Below are positions 25,113 through 35,079 of a stretch of DNA of 64,000 nt, one piece after another. Under the pieces are notes generated by a model, which did not search any database, was not told the DNA's origin, and saw only the letters and a program-made list of their open reading frames with translations. This DNA is from Spirirestis rafaelensis WJT71-NPBG6 (GTDB lineage: Bacteria > Cyanobacteriota > Cyanobacteriia > Cyanobacteriales > Nostocaceae). A program made the translations under genes and the position numbers. The stretch lies in assembly GCA_019359015.1 (NCBI GenBank), contig JAHHID010000028.1, positions 1-64,000 of the forward strand, in the 5' to 3' direction. Positions within the stretch are counted from its first letter, which is position 1, and every line of letters starts with the position of its first letter.

Positions 25113-26246
25113 GTGACTACTATAACTATTGATGCTATTCTTGAGCGTGCCGTCAGGGGGTACGATTTGTCTTTTGAAGAAGGAGTACTATTGTTAAAAC
25201 AAAAAGACTCAAACGCGATCGCCTCTATCCGCTCTACAGCTGATAAACTCCGCTATGTTCAAGCTGGCGATACTGTCACCTACATAATTAATCGCAATAT
25301 TAACTTTACTAATATCTGTGAACAGCACTGTAGTTTTTGCGCTTTCCGGCGGGATGATGGTGAAGCGGGTGCTTATTGGTTAGATTGGGCGCAAATTTTG
25401 CCAAAATTGACAGATGGGGTGCGTCGAGGTGCAACGGAAATTTGTATACAAGGGGGATTAAACCTACAAGCAAAGGTGAATGGCAAGTCTTTGCCTTATT
25501 ACCTCAAACTAGTAGAAACGATTAAGCAAGAATTTCCTCATTTGCATCTACATGCTTTCTCTCCCCAGGAAGTGCAATTTATTGCGAGGGAAGACGGACT
25601 GAAGTATGTTGATGTAATTGCTGCTTTCCGAGATGCTGGTGTTGGTTCAATGCCAGGAACAGCAGCCGAAGTCTTGAATGATGATGTGCGACGGATATTG
25701 TGTCCAGAAAAGATTGACACAGCTACTTGGCTAGAAATTGTCAGTACAGCGCACAAATTAGGTTTGCCTACCACTTGTACCATGCTGTCAGGGCATATTG
25801 AAACGCCAGAACAGCAAATAGAGCATTTAGAAAAATTGCGCGAACTTCAAAAAACCGCCATCAACCAAGGCTACCCAGCTAGCATTACTGAATTTATTTT
25901 ACTACCCTTTGTCGGACAAGAAGCGCCCAAACCTCTACGCCGCCGTGTCGGACGCGATCAACCAGTTTTAGCTGATGCACTGCTGCTTACCGCTGTAGCG
26001 CGGATTTACTTAGGAAATTGGATTCCTAACCATCAACCAAGCTGGGTAAAACTGGGGCTAGCGGGTGCGATGGAAGCTTTAGTTTCAGGTTGCAACGATA
26101 TCGGCGGCACATTAATGGAAGAACATATTACTACAATGGCAGGTGCTGTGGGTGGTACCTGTATGGAAGTTGATACCTTGCAAGCTGCCGTTACTTCTTT
26201 AGGAAGACCTTACCAACAAAGGGATACCCTGTATCATAAAGTATGA
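25113..26246 (+). CDS. cofH: FO synthase subunit 2 (radical SAM)
   Basis: 377 residues from GTG. Radical SAM cluster C69-x3-C73-x2-C76 (CEQHCSFC) and the CofH pattern [19 protein letters not shown] and [15 protein letters not shown]. CofH with CofG makes 7,8-didemethyl-8-hydroxy-5-deazariboflavin, the antenna chromophore of cyanobacterial photolyases and the head of F420. cofG is not in the window. Probably monocistronic. Confidence 0.94.
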   Translation: MTTITIDAILERAVRGYDLSFEEGVLLLKQKDSNAIASIRSTADKLRYVQAGDTVTYIINRNINFTNICEQHCSFCAFRRDDGEAGAYWLDWAQILPKLTDGVRRGATEICIQGGLNLQAKVNGKSLPYYLKLVETIKQEFPHLHLHAFSPQEVQFIAREDGLKYVDVIAAFRDAGVGSMPGTAAEVLNDDVRRILCPEKIDTATWLEIVSTAHKLGLPTTCTMLSGHIETPEQQIEHLEKLRELQKTAINQGYPASITEFILLPFVGQEAPKPLRRRVGRDQPVLADALLLTAVARIYLGNWIPNHQPSWVKLGLAGAMEALVSGCNDIGGTLMEEHITTMAGAVGGTCMEVDTLQAAVTSLGRPYQQRDTLYHKV

Positions 26247-26390
26247 AGTATAAAAGGTTGGCTTACTTCATCCTTTAGCCTTCTCCTTTGGAGACGCTAT
26301 GCGAACATACTTCATCCTTCCTATGATCCCCACGATACCAATACAGGATAGGATGGACGTTGATTTATGCGTTATTTCACTCTTTGACTT

Positions 26391-26786
26391 ATGAAGCGCT
26401 ATTGGTCACGTCTGCTTGCCCTGGTTTTGGTTTTAGCGATCGGCTTGATGGGCTGTGGAAGTCCGGATAGTTTGACAGGAAATTATAGCCAAGACACTTT
26501 GGCTGTAGTCAATATCATGAAAACTGTGTTAGAGCTTCCCAACGATGCGCCAGATAAAGCAGCAATTCAAGCAGAAGCGCGTCAAAAAATTAATGACTTT
26601 TCGGCTCGCTATCAGCGGGTTAACTCTGTTTCTAGTTTGAATTCCTTTACAACTATGCGAACAGCTCTAAATTCTCTAGCCGGACACTACAGTTCATACC
26701 CAAATCGTCCTGTGCCAGAAAAGTTGAAAAAACGCCTAAACCTTGAATTTCAACAGGTAGAGGCGGCATTAAAACGTGGCGGTTAA
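26391..26786 (+). CDS. psb27: Photosystem II assembly lipoprotein Psb27
   Basis: 131 residues. A signal peptide ends in a lipobox, LMGC with Cys22, so it is a thylakoid-lumenal lipoprotein. The mature four-helix bundle (DTLAVVNIMKTVLELPNDAP, ARQKINDFSARYQR, LEFQQVEAALKRGG) is diagnostic. Psb27 binds CP43 in immature PSII and guards the Mn site during assembly and repair. A likely stem AGTCAAAA/TTTTGACT follows at about 26812-26846. Confidence 0.94.
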   Translation: MKRYWSRLLALVLVLAIGLMGCGSPDSLTGNYSQDTLAVVNIMKTVLELPNDAPDKAAIQAEARQKINDFSARYQRVNSVSSLNSFTTMRTALNSLAGHYSSYPNRPVPEKLKKRLNLEFQQVEAALKRGG

Positions 26787-27164
26787 CTATCTGCTGCTTT
26801 TACCAGTTGAGAGTCAAAAGTAAAAAAATTGAAAATTTTGACTTTTGAACGAACACTTGATTACGGTGAAAACCATTTTTCTGAGTGTTCTACTTTTGGC
26901 TCTTGACTGCATTGTTACTTTATGGTAAATATTGAAATTTTAAATAGACTTAGTGCTATAAATACGTGTGGATATCACGGAATTTTTATTGGCAAAAAAA
27001 CCAACTATGGACTTATATAAACGCGGCAAAAATTATTGTAAATTAACTTAAATACAAAATGCGGCAACAGAAATATGGCTTAGAGAGTCTTTAAAACGTA
27101 GGCTTTAAAACCCGGTATAAATTAACCATAAAATTCAGATACATACCGCCCCAAGCAATCTCAG
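26787..27164. other. Intergenic, psb27 3' hairpin then AT-rich DNA
   Basis: The psb27 terminator-like hairpin lies at its start (about 26812-26846). Nothing else is recognised before the GH10-like gene, whose promoter should be here. Confidence 0.45.
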
Positions 27165-27269
27165 TTGGGGTTGATAATTGTTTGCCCTTCGATGAGTAGC
27201 ACTGCGCGAACTACTTACACGAGTTCTCATAAAAATGTTTCTTATCTAGTCCCTAGTCCCCAGTCAGGT

Positions 27270-28775
27270 ATGTCTAACCGTCCGTTAAATGCAAAACCAA
27301 TATTATTTTGGCGTCGCCTGTTCGCTGTTATGTTCAGCAGCAGTCTGCTGGTTCCCTCAGTACTTGTCAGTCAACCAGCACAAGCGCAAGTAAACGAGTA
27401 TTGCCAGTTATCAGCAACGGCAACACAAGAAAAAGAAAATTTACGCACCTCAGCGCAAAAAGGCAATCAAGATGCCCAAAGCAAGTATCGGCAGTTGTTG
27501 CAAAAACATGCAGATGCTTTGCGAGAATGCCGCAGTCGCACTTGGCCACAAACACAAGCAATTTGGTTGCGCTTGTATCCTTGTGACATTCAACCGGGAG
27601 CAATCGATGAAATTATGGATCGAATTGTTAGCCGGGGCTATAACCAAGTTTTTTTAGAAGCGTTTTACGATGGGCAAGTGCTATTGCCATCAGGATCTAA
27701 CCCGACAGTTTGGCCCTCTGTGATCCGCACACCTGGGTCAGAAAAAGTTGATTTGTTAGCCCAAGCAATTCAAAAAGGACGGGAACGCGGTTTGAAGGTT
27801 TACGCTTGGATGTTTACAACCAATTTTGGTTATACTTATGCCCAGCGTCAAGATAGGCAACAAGCGATCGCTCGCAATGGCAAAGGTCAAACTAGCTTAT
27901 ATGTTGTAGACAACGGTAGTCAAGTGTTTATTGACCCCTACAACTTGCAAGCCAAACGCGACTACTACCAACTGCAACAAGAAGTGATACGTCGTCGCCC
28001 AGATGGAGTATTGTTTGACTATATACGCTATCCGCGACAAGCGGGAAGTGATTCTATCGCTACTAAAGTCACAGATTTATGGCTATTTACAGAAGCCACT
28101 CAACAAGCTTTATTTCAACGCGCACAGAATTCTAAAGGGCTGGACTTGATTCGGCGCTTTTTGAGGAAAGGATATGTCACAGCCGGAGATATCGCTGATG
28201 TCGATAAAGTGTATCCTACTGAAGCTGAACCACTTTGGCAAGGTCGCACTCCCCCGGAAGTAACCGCAGAAAAATCGCTGATGACTGCAACTGAAAGGCA
28301 ACCGCTGATGCAAGTTGAATTGTGGCAGCTTGCAGTTGCCCATGCCATGCAAGGTATCCTAGATTTTGTCACTTTAGCTAGTTATCCCGCACAGCAGCTA
28401 GGTATTCCCGCAGGGGTAGTGTTTTTCCCTGAAGGAAATCAATCACTAGGACAAGGTTATGATTCTCGCTTGCAACCTTGGGATAGATTTCCTAGTAACC
28501 TAGAATGGCATCCGATGTTGTATGCTAACTGCGCTGATAGTGCTTGTATTGTGTCTCAAGCACAACGGGTTTTGAGTATGGCAAAACCAGGAACGCAGGT
28601 GATTCCCGCTTTAGCCGGCAAGTGGGGTGAATCGATTAGTAATCGTCCGTCATTAGAAGTGCAAATGCAAGGACTGCGCCAATTAGCCCCACAACTTAAA
28701 GGTGTAAGCCATTTTGCTTATTCTTGGCAATATCCTGAAAATGATAATGAGCGCAAGTTCTGTCGTGTTCGCTAA
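27270..28775 (+). CDS. Secreted family-10-like glycosylhydrolase (GHL10)
   Basis: 501 residues from the ATG at 27270, preferred because it gives a clean signal peptide (FWRRLFAVMFSSSLLVPSVL, ending PAQAQ). A frame open from 27165 has other possible starts. The TIM-barrel domain includes AIWLRLYP, YNQVFLEAFYDGQVL, GLKVYAWMFTTNFGY, RRPDGVLFDYIRYPR and SHFAYSWQYPE. Family-10-like glycosylhydrolases act on unknown glycans, perhaps peptidoglycan or exopolysaccharide. Its location is periplasmic or outer surface. Confidence 0.85.
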   Translation: MSNRPLNAKPILFWRRLFAVMFSSSLLVPSVLVSQPAQAQVNEYCQLSATATQEKENLRTSAQKGNQDAQSKYRQLLQKHADALRECRSRTWPQTQAIWLRLYPCDIQPGAIDEIMDRIVSRGYNQVFLEAFYDGQVLLPSGSNPTVWPSVIRTPGSEKVDLLAQAIQKGRERGLKVYAWMFTTNFGYTYAQRQDRQQAIARNGKGQTSLYVVDNGSQVFIDPYNLQAKRDYYQLQQEVIRRRPDGVLFDYIRYPRQAGSDSIATKVTDLWLFTEATQQALFQRAQNSKGLDLIRRFLRKGYVTAGDIADVDKVYPTEAEPLWQGRTPPEVTAEKSLMTATERQPLMQVELWQLAVAHAMQGILDFVTLASYPAQQLGIPAGVVFFPEGNQSLGQGYDSRLQPWDRFPSNLEWHPMLYANCADSACIVSQAQRVLSMAKPGTQVIPALAGKWGESISNRPSLEVQMQGLRQLAPQLKGVSHFAYSWQYPENDNERKFCRVR

Positions 28776-28879
28776 TCAGACAGGCAGACAGGGGGACAGG
28801 GGGCAGGCAGCAGGGGTATAAACAGGAATGTTCTTCCTTGTCCCCTTGTCCCCCCTCTCCCCATATCGCCCTGTCCCAC

Positions 28880-29578
28880 TTACACCCTTGGTTGCAGCTT
28901 GAGGTAATCAATGAAATCTAGAAGTTCTGCATCTGTTAATTGAGTACGCGATCGCTTACCATACCTTTGATCCAAAAATTGCCGTCCTACTTCCTGCGTC
29001 CAATTTAATTGTGCTAAATATGTTTCGGTTTGAGCTATCAAACTGTCATGCAACTTTGCCGTTGTCACACTCCCCGGAATTTTTACATGTCCGTGAAGAT
29101 AATGATTACTTTGGTTAACTTTTTTACAGACTTTTTGCCCTAAAGCTTGCCAGTTAAGTTCTTTATGTCCATCCCAACTAACACCTATAGACTTATAACT
29201 TACTGGATTGTAAATTTCACAAAATACTACTTTTTTATCTCCCGGTCTGACGGTAATGGTAAGCGATTGGCTAACTTCTTCAAAAGTCAAGATATCTAAA
29301 CCTAACAACAAACTTTTAGAGAAGTAAGAATCACTTCCCGATCTGATAATATATGGTTTGTCTGCCAAAATAAACAAGTCAGTTTTGAAAGTTTGTTTGA
29401 AAGAAGTTCCCACCCTTTTATCAACTTCTAACCCTGTAATCACCCCAGTCAAGGCTTTGTCATAAATTGCAATCTTTTTGTCATCTTCGGAAAGCATATA
29501 CCAACAGTAATCGGATTCTCTACTGACGAAGACATATTGTGGTTTTGGGATTGCTCCAAATCCTAATTTAACTTTCAT
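28880..29578 (-). CDS. Hypothetical protein with C-terminal YGKRSR...LTDAELLDFI motif
   Basis: 232 residues, beta-rich and soluble, no signal peptide. The C-terminal stretch GKRSRTQLTDAELLDFIDYL resembles a short basic/helical tail that I recall on several unrelated cyanobacterial proteins; that recollection is not verified here. The N-terminal part (PQYVFVSRESDYCWYMLSED) is unassigned. A clear short SD is absent. Function not recognised. Confidence 0.6.
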   Translation of the reverse strand: MKVKLGFGAIPKPQYVFVSRESDYCWYMLSEDDKKIAIYDKALTGVITGLEVDKRVGTSFKQTFKTDLFILADKPYIIRSGSDSYFSKSLLLGLDILTFEEVSQSLTITVRPGDKKVVFCEIYNPVSYKSIGVSWDGHKELNWQALGQKVCKKVNQSNHYLHGHVKIPGSVTTAKLHDSLIAQTETYLAQLNWTQEVGRQFLDQRYGKRSRTQLTDAELLDFIDYLKLQPRV

Positions 29579-29777
29579 ATTCTCGCATTCAGGATTTTGT
29601 AAACTTATTGATTGGCTAAATCGCCTTCTACATATATTTCCCAGATAAAATCAATAATCACCCTTTCATCAAGATAAATAATTTAAAACTTTAATTAACT
29701 TATATGAAACTTTGATGAAAAAAATGTTGTCCAAACATTGAGAAAGTGTAATTAGTTAGCAAAAAGAATTCTAAGTT

Positions 29778-31067
29778 ATGAATATGCTATTCAATCAAAA
29801 AGTCCGTATGACAGTTGGTTTTGCCGTTTTATTAATTACCAGTTTGGCTACTAACTATCTATATACTCAGTCAAAAAGTAAACAGCTAGCTCAACAAAAT
29901 CCGGCTACAGAGAATTTAGCCTTTACTCAACAGCAGATTTCCCTAGCTTCAAATATTGAAAATAATTTTAATGAAAATATAGGCAAGGGAAATACTTCTT
30001 CATCTAAACAAGAATTAGCACAAGCATCAAAAGCATATTCTGTTATTGATGAAGCAAAAAAACCTAAATTTAGCGTTAATAGCAGTCAAGTTTTTAGTTC
30101 AGGAAAGCTACCAACCACTAAAGTTAATTTCAATCAAGCCGACTTATTAGCAACTCTCTCCAACACCAGAAAATATTTCCAAGAGTATGGTTCGTTAGAT
30201 CCAGATGTTCAACGTACAGGATTGCTTGGCGCTCAAGGAGTTACAGTAGAAGATATCCTCAAGACTTTGGATTTTATGATTGCCGTCTTGCAAGAGGATA
30301 TTGCCAATCGTCGCACTACACGTTTACAAAATCCTAATTTTATTAACTCAAATTTCCGAGTTATCAAATGGTCGGCTTATAACCCACAGAAATCTCAGAA
30401 AGAACGACTGCGAATTACAAAATATGCTGTATTTACTCATCCAGGATCACGTAAAAAAACCTCTACATTTAATATCCCAATATACAGCTTAAAAGATGAT
30501 TTAGCGGCTAATAAGTTCTACACTAGATATACAAAACAGGATGTTTTATCAGGTATTTACGAACCAGGTGGTAGAGAGTATGGAAAAGTTGAACCTTTGG
30601 CTTATCTAACGCGAAAAGGCTTAGAAGAAGCTTTAATGGAAGGGACAATTTTGGTTAATTTTCCTGATGGTTCCCAGACCTATTTTAATGTCGATAGAAA
30701 CAATGAAATAGCTTATGTGCGAGGATTAGCCGCAACAGCACAAAAGCGTTATTGGTATTTTAGGGAGGTTGATGCTATCAAAGGTTACGGATATAAAATA
30801 GATGCAAAAATTTCTATCAAACCAGGGGTGACTTTTGCTGGCGATGTGCTGAATATTGGTTTAGGGAAAATTATTGTACTTGAGTATAATAAAGGCGGGC
30901 AAAAAACCCTAAAAATGGGAGTTATAGCGGATACTGGTGGAGCGTTTTTACCGAATTTGCATCAACTTGATTTTTTAGCAGGTATTTTTAAGAATTACAA
31001 AGATTTTGGGCAGCATGTGCAGCAATTGCCAGAATATGCTCAGGCATATATTTTAGTGAAGAAGTAA
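29778..31067 (+). CDS. Exported protein with a possible 3D/MltA-like C-terminal domain
   Basis: 429 residues with an N-terminal membrane anchor or signal (VRMTVGFAVLLITSLATNYL) and a low-complexity linker to about 110. The C-terminus has GVIADTGGAF then HQLDFLAGIF, spacing that resembles the DxGG...D.F core of 3D/MltA double-psi barrels of peptidoglycan-acting proteins. The substrate is uncertain and a full MltA domain is not evident. It ends at a good terminator. Confidence 0.6.
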   Translation: MNMLFNQKVRMTVGFAVLLITSLATNYLYTQSKSKQLAQQNPATENLAFTQQQISLASNIENNFNENIGKGNTSSSKQELAQASKAYSVIDEAKKPKFSVNSSQVFSSGKLPTTKVNFNQADLLATLSNTRKYFQEYGSLDPDVQRTGLLGAQGVTVEDILKTLDFMIAVLQEDIANRRTTRLQNPNFINSNFRVIKWSAYNPQKSQKERLRITKYAVFTHPGSRKKTSTFNIPIYSLKDDLAANKFYTRYTKQDVLSGIYEPGGREYGKVEPLAYLTRKGLEEALMEGTILVNFPDGSQTYFNVDRNNEIAYVRGLAATAQKRYWYFREVDAIKGYGYKIDAKISIKPGVTFAGDVLNIGLGKIIVLEYNKGGQKTLKMGVIADTGGAFLPNLHQLDFLAGIFKNYKDFGQHVQQLPEYAQAYILVKK

Positions 31068-31094
31068 AAAGAATTATTTCACACGAAGTCCCAG

Positions 31095-31123
31095 AGGCGC
31101 AAATAAAGAAGAATTTTGCGCCT
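31095..31123 (+). terminator. Terminator after the exported 3D-like protein
   Basis: AGGCGCAAA (31095-31103) pairs with TTTGCGCCT (31115-31123), a 9-bp perfect stem 27 bp after the stop. Confidence 0.65.
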
Positions 31124-31139
31124 TTAGGTGATTATGAAA

Positions 31140-31358
31140 TCAAAATGTCCATTCGTGGTCTGGGTCGTCAAGGGCAGCGCGGACAGAAGCCAAATTTGCA
31201 AGCTCTTTGAATGGGTTTGATTTGGCTATTTCTGTGATTGAATTTAATGCTATGGCTAGCTGGTCGTTATTGCCGGATGACATAGCCTTATCAACTACAC
31301 TAAACAAAGCGCGAAAGTTTTTTGCACGTTCATCAAAAGAGCGATCAAGATACGCCAT
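31140..31358 (-). CDS. Small hypothetical protein
   Basis: 72 residues from the ATG at 31358; a longer frame to 31430 would run through the ndhD1 terminator and is unlikely. The acidic/helical sequence ends ANLASVRAALDDPDHEWTF. It may be a stand-alone copy or relic of a C-terminal module found in larger proteins. Function unknown. Confidence 0.5.
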   Translation of the reverse strand: MAYLDRSFDERAKNFRALFSVVDKAMSSGNNDQLAIALNSITEIAKSNPFKELANLASVRAALDDPDHEWTF

Positions 31359-31399
31359 GAGTAAGTATTGTTGGGCGTTTATTTTGGCGATGGCACAAC

Positions 31400-31426
31400 A
31401 AAAAAGGGCAGGTTCAAAACCCACCC
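31400..31426 (-). terminator. Terminator of ndhD1
   Basis: On the minus strand GGGTGGGTT-TTG-AACCTGCCC forms a stem with two internal mismatches, followed by T6, about 30 bp after the ndhD1 stop. Confidence 0.65.
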
Positions 31427-31457
31427 TCAAAGCAATATTTAAACTATCAATTGCAAC

Positions 31458-33032
31458 TCAATTACCAATTGCCGGCGCACTCAAAGACAGCGTTGGTGCT
31501 TCTTTACGCTGTACCAAAGTCGGCACTGAATCGCGTAACCTTGCTGTTAACTGCACAGTTGTTGAATCATACACCTGAGTCAGTAACTTAGGATACAAAC
31601 CAATCCCAATAATTGGTATTAACAAACAAGCGATGATAAACACTTCGCGGGGTTCAGCATCAATCAAAGCTTGGTGAGAAACTAATTCTTCGTTTTCTTC
31701 TCCGTAGAAAATTTCTCGCAGCATTGATAGCAGATAAATCGGAGTTAAAATCACTCCAACTGCCATCAAGAAGACCACGATAACTTTAAAGGTAGAGCTA
31801 TAAGCATCGCTGGTGGCAAAGCCCACAAACACCATTAATTCTGCCACGAAACCGCTCATTCCTGGCAATGCCAAAGATGCCATCGAACAAGTGGTGAACA
31901 TGGCGAAAATCTTCTTCATCCTTTTGCCGACACCACCCATTTCATCCAACATCAGGGTGTGGGTGCGGTCATAAGTTGCCCCTACTAAGAAGAACAAACT
32001 TGCCCCAATTAAGCCGTGGGAAACCATTTGCAAAACTGCCCCACTTAATCCCAAATCGGTGAAGGAGGCAAAACCAATGAGCACAAATCCCATGTGAGAA
32101 ATTGAGGAGTAGGCAATTTTCCGCTTCAGGTTGCGCTGGGCAAAGGATGTTAAGGCAGCGTAGATGATGTTAACTACCCCCAAAACCACTAACGCAGGTG
32201 CAAAATAAGCGTGGGCATCGGGTAGCATTTGGGCATTCATGCGAATTAAGGCGTAACCGCCCATTTTCAGCAAAATACCTGCCAGCAACATGTGTACGGG
32301 GGCTGTAGCTTCACCGTGGGCATCTGGTAGCCAGGTGTGCAAGGGAATAATCGGCAATTTGACAGCGTAGGCAATCAAAAAGCCGCCATAAAGTAAAAGT
32401 TGGAAATTTAGTGCGTAATCTTTTAAGGCAAGCGATCGCATATCGAACGTCACCGTATCGCCATAAAATCCCATCGTTAAGGCAGCTAACAAAATAAACA
32501 GCGACCCACCAGCAGTGTATAAAATAAACTTGGTCGCTGCGTATTGCCGCTTTTTACCTCCCCATATGGACAGCAAAAAGTAAATCGGTACTAGTTCAAG
32601 TTCCCACACCAGGAAAAACAGCAGCATATCCTGAACGGCAAATACGGCAATCTGACCGCCATACATCGCCAGAATCAGAAAGTAAAATAGCCTGGGCTTG
32701 AGCGTCACGGGCCAAGCTGCTAAAATCGCCAGGGTAGTTATGAATCCAGTCAAAATAATTAGGGGCATTGCCAAACCATCTGCCCCTACTGACCAATTCA
32801 AATCGAGTTGCGGTACCCACGGGTAACTCTCCACCAGTTGCAAATCCGGATTGGCGAAGTCGTACTGGGTATAAAAAGCGTAAACTATCAGCGCGAAATC
32901 AATCAATCCGACAATCAGGGCGTACCAGCGCACTGTTTTGCCGTCTTTATCGGGAATTAGAGGTATCAGTAGTGAAGCTGCTATCGGAAACAGAATAATC
33001 GTCGTCAGCCAGGGGAAATTAGCTATATTCAT
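31458..33032 (-). CDS. ndhD1: NAD(P)H-quinone oxidoreductase chain 4 (NDH-1 subunit D1)
   Basis: 524 residues from the ATG at 33032; the frame extends three codons to a TTG. Multi-spanning antiporter-like subunit with the conserved Glu in [30 protein letters not shown] and [12 protein letters not shown]. NdhD1 belongs to the NDH-1L proton-pumping module that accepts electrons from ferredoxin for respiration and cyclic electron flow. It normally follows ndhF1 directly; here about 2 kb of accessory DNA intervenes. Confidence 0.95.
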   Translation of the reverse strand: MNIANFPWLTTIILFPIAASLLIPLIPDKDGKTVRWYALIVGLIDFALIVYAFYTQYDFANPDLQLVESYPWVPQLDLNWSVGADGLAMPLIILTGFITTLAILAAWPVTLKPRLFYFLILAMYGGQIAVFAVQDMLLFFLVWELELVPIYFLLSIWGGKKRQYAATKFILYTAGGSLFILLAALTMGFYGDTVTFDMRSLALKDYALNFQLLLYGGFLIAYAVKLPIIPLHTWLPDAHGEATAPVHMLLAGILLKMGGYALIRMNAQMLPDAHAYFAPALVVLGVVNIIYAALTSFAQRNLKRKIAYSSISHMGFVLIGFASFTDLGLSGAVLQMVSHGLIGASLFFLVGATYDRTHTLMLDEMGGVGKRMKKIFAMFTTCSMASLALPGMSGFVAELMVFVGFATSDAYSSTFKVIVVFLMAVGVILTPIYLLSMLREIFYGEENEELVSHQALIDAEPREVFIIACLLIPIIGIGLYPKLLTQVYDSTTVQLTARLRDSVPTLVQRKEAPTLSLSAPAIGN

Positions 33033-33041
33033 CACAATCAA

Positions 33042-33368
33042 TCTGCTATCAAAATCATGTTTGGCAAAAAGTCACTAGTTATTAACTAACAGCTTTTTGG
33101 GGATTTAGTCTTCCTCGTTAGGTTGATTTAATTAAATTGGTAATCCCCCGTTTTTTCTCTGGGGAGTCTCTTTTGACACTTGGGGATGCGGAATGTGGGT
33201 TGTGATACTCCCAGTCAAGTCAAAAATTTACCCGAAAAAAGCCGCTAAACTAGAATTCTAGCGATGCGATCGCGTAGCCCAACCCATCGCTAAAAATACA
33301 CGATGCTGTTTGGTGGTTGTTGAAAAAAGCGATTTGGTGCAAAAAAGCATGACAGGAGAACTAACCCT
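33042..33368. other. Intergenic upstream of ndhD1 and of the toxin-antitoxin pair
   Basis: 327 bp without a gene. It must contain the separate promoter for ndhD1 (minus) and that of the antitoxin (plus). No clear box is recognised. Confidence 0.45.
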
Positions 33369-33626
33369 ATGATAATTGCACAAATTGAAAATCAGATTCG
33401 TTATGTCACCAACGCAGATGGAGAAACAACAGATGTACTCGTCCCTGTAGAACTTTGGCAACAGCTTATCAGTTCCATAAATTCTGATAATGTTAGTGGT
33501 TTAGCTTGGATTGATGAACAAGAGCCTAAAGCACAAATACTAGCCGACCTGCAAGAATCCGTCGGACAAGCAGCAGCAGGACAAACTTTCCCAGTTTCAG
33601 AGCTTTGGGACGATATCGAAGCCTAG
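33369..33626 (+). CDS. Antitoxin-like small protein of a RelE-type pair
   Basis: 85 acidic residues. The N-terminal beta hairpin (MIIAQIENQIRYVTNADGET) plus a helix (VLVPVELWQQLISSI) and the acidic tail (FPVSELWDDIEA) are typical of antitoxins placed before RelE/ParE toxins. GGAG precedes the ATG. Its stop is 4 nt from the toxin ATG, which supports cotranslation. Confidence 0.75.
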   Translation: MIIAQIENQIRYVTNADGETTDVLVPVELWQQLISSINSDNVSGLAWIDEQEPKAQILADLQESVGQAAAGQTFPVSELWDDIEA

Positions 33627-33630
33627 ATTT

Positions 33631-33984
33631 ATGGCAGAAGTTCGCTTTACACCTCCCTTCAAACGCCGTGTCAAAGCTCTGAGTAAACGTTATCGCCAAA
33701 TTCAAATTGACATTCAACCCATTATTGATCAGCTACAGGCTGGGAATTTTATCGGCGATCAAATTTCTAGGATAGACTTGACTGTTTTTAAAGTTAGAGC
33801 AAAAAACAGTGATATCCCGACGGGCAAAAGTGGTGGATATCGGTTGATTTATCAGGTTGTCTCACCTGAATGTGTCTTACTTCTACTCATTTATGCGAAA
33901 TCGGATCAGGCAGATGTGAGTTTAGAGGAGATTGAAGATGCATTGAATCATCCGAATTTATTGAAAATTTGCAAATTTTTCTAA
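33631..33984 (+). CDS. RelE/ParE-superfamily toxin-like protein
   Basis: 117 residues, basic N-terminus (RFTPPFKRRVKALSKRYRQI), then ISRIDLTVFKVRAKNSDIPTGKSGGYRLIYQVV and the CVLLLLIYAKSDQADVS strands of the RelE fold. This is the 'type II toxin-antitoxin RelE/ParE' pattern found in many cyanobacteria. The expected action is ribosome-dependent mRNA cleavage or gyrase poisoning; which one cannot be told. The 3' end overlaps the next frame by 16 nt. Confidence 0.8.
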   Translation: MAEVRFTPPFKRRVKALSKRYRQIQIDIQPIIDQLQAGNFIGDQISRIDLTVFKVRAKNSDIPTGKSGGYRLIYQVVSPECVLLLLIYAKSDQADVSLEEIEDALNHPNLLKICKFF

Positions 33985-35039
33985 CACATAAAGAAGAATG
34001 GAATGAAGCAGAGAAAGATATTATAGATTCGAGAGATAAATTAGAACAATTTAAACTTCCAGGCATAGATAAATTACAGGCATCTGTTGCTCATGAAGTT
34101 AGATATCAAGAGGCACTTTGGAGCGGCAATTTTGAAAAGGCAGTTGAAGAATGTCATTCTGTATTAAGTTCGCTTAGTGGAGATGATGTTAAAGGATATA
34201 GAGCCTTTTGGTACTACCTTGCTGGAAGTGCAGCCTGGATAGCAGCAAAACGTGGTATTGCTTCTATGGAGGGAGTAGCCCGTGAATTGTTTAAGCGTGC
34301 TGCTTCTACTACTGAAGGAGTTAGTTGGCTCTATCAACTCTCTAAGTTGAATTTAGAAGAAAATCAAGAAAATCAAGCTGATAAATTAAGACTGACTTCT
34401 GTAATTGAAGGACTAGAATCACAATTGTCACTATATGGCAATTTCAATGATAAAAAGTTTGAAGCAGAGGTAAAAGCAATTCTTGTGAATCTCCAAAGAG
34501 TGAAAGATACTAACGAAGACTCCAAAGCCTTTGAAAATGGTCATGAAAGATTAGGGCGTTTATTGGGTTATCAAGCTGGAAATTCAAACGGAGATGCTGA
34601 CCCAGATCCCTGGTGGATTGCTTATGATGACTTTTGTATTGTATTTGAAGACCATTCAACTAATAATCATGGAAATTCACTAGGAGCAGGCAAAGTTAGA
34701 CAAGCAACTTCACACCCTAACTGGATTAAACAGAATATTTCATCACTTCGCCAAGATTCAGAAATCATACCTGTTGTGGTTACACCTTGTAAAAGTATTA
34801 CGAATGGTGCAAAGCCTCATACACAAGATTTGTGTTATTGGAATCAGCAGGATTTTCAAACCTGGGCTGAAAAAGCAATTACTGTAGTACGTGAGCTAAA
34901 ACGTAGTTTTCCTGGTGAAGCTAACTTGGAATGGAGAAAACGTGCTATGCAAGCTTATCAAGATAATGGTCTTGACCCAGCATCCTTAGCAAAAAATTTA
35001 CGCGATCATAAATTAGCCAATCTCCCAATTAGTGGATAG
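33969..35039 (+). CDS. Helicase-type C-terminal protein or fragment (defence-island type)
   Basis: 356 residues from TTG; the frame is closed by TGA about 50 nt upstream. The N-terminal half (HEVRYQEALWSGNFEKAVEE then YRAFWYYLAGSAAW) resembles the region after the helicase core in large DEAD/DEAH proteins. The C-terminal half has DPWWIAYDDFCIVFEDHS and KVRQATSHPNW, resembling a nuclease-like domain attached to such helicases. There are no helicase motifs here, so this is probably the 3' remnant of a larger gene, possibly still translated by coupling to the toxin. Confidence 0.5.
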   Translation: MQIFLTHKEEWNEAEKDIIDSRDKLEQFKLPGIDKLQASVAHEVRYQEALWSGNFEKAVEECHSVLSSLSGDDVKGYRAFWYYLAGSAAWIAAKRGIASMEGVARELFKRAASTTEGVSWLYQLSKLNLEENQENQADKLRLTSVIEGLESQLSLYGNFNDKKFEAEVKAILVNLQRVKDTNEDSKAFENGHERLGRLLGYQAGNSNGDADPDPWWIAYDDFCIVFEDHSTNNHGNSLGAGKVRQATSHPNWIKQNISSLRQDSEIIPVVVTPCKSITNGAKPHTQDLCYWNQQDFQTWAEKAITVVRELKRSFPGEANLEWRKRAMQAYQDNGLDPASLAKNLRDHKLANLPISG

Positions 35040-35079
35040 TTAAGAGGTAGGGGCGGACATTCGTCCACCCCTATTAAAA

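Noticed and set aside
31207-31578. Plus-strand ORF across the ndhD1 3' end
   Set aside because: It overlaps the ndhD1 stop, terminator and the small minus-strand gene; no family resemblance.
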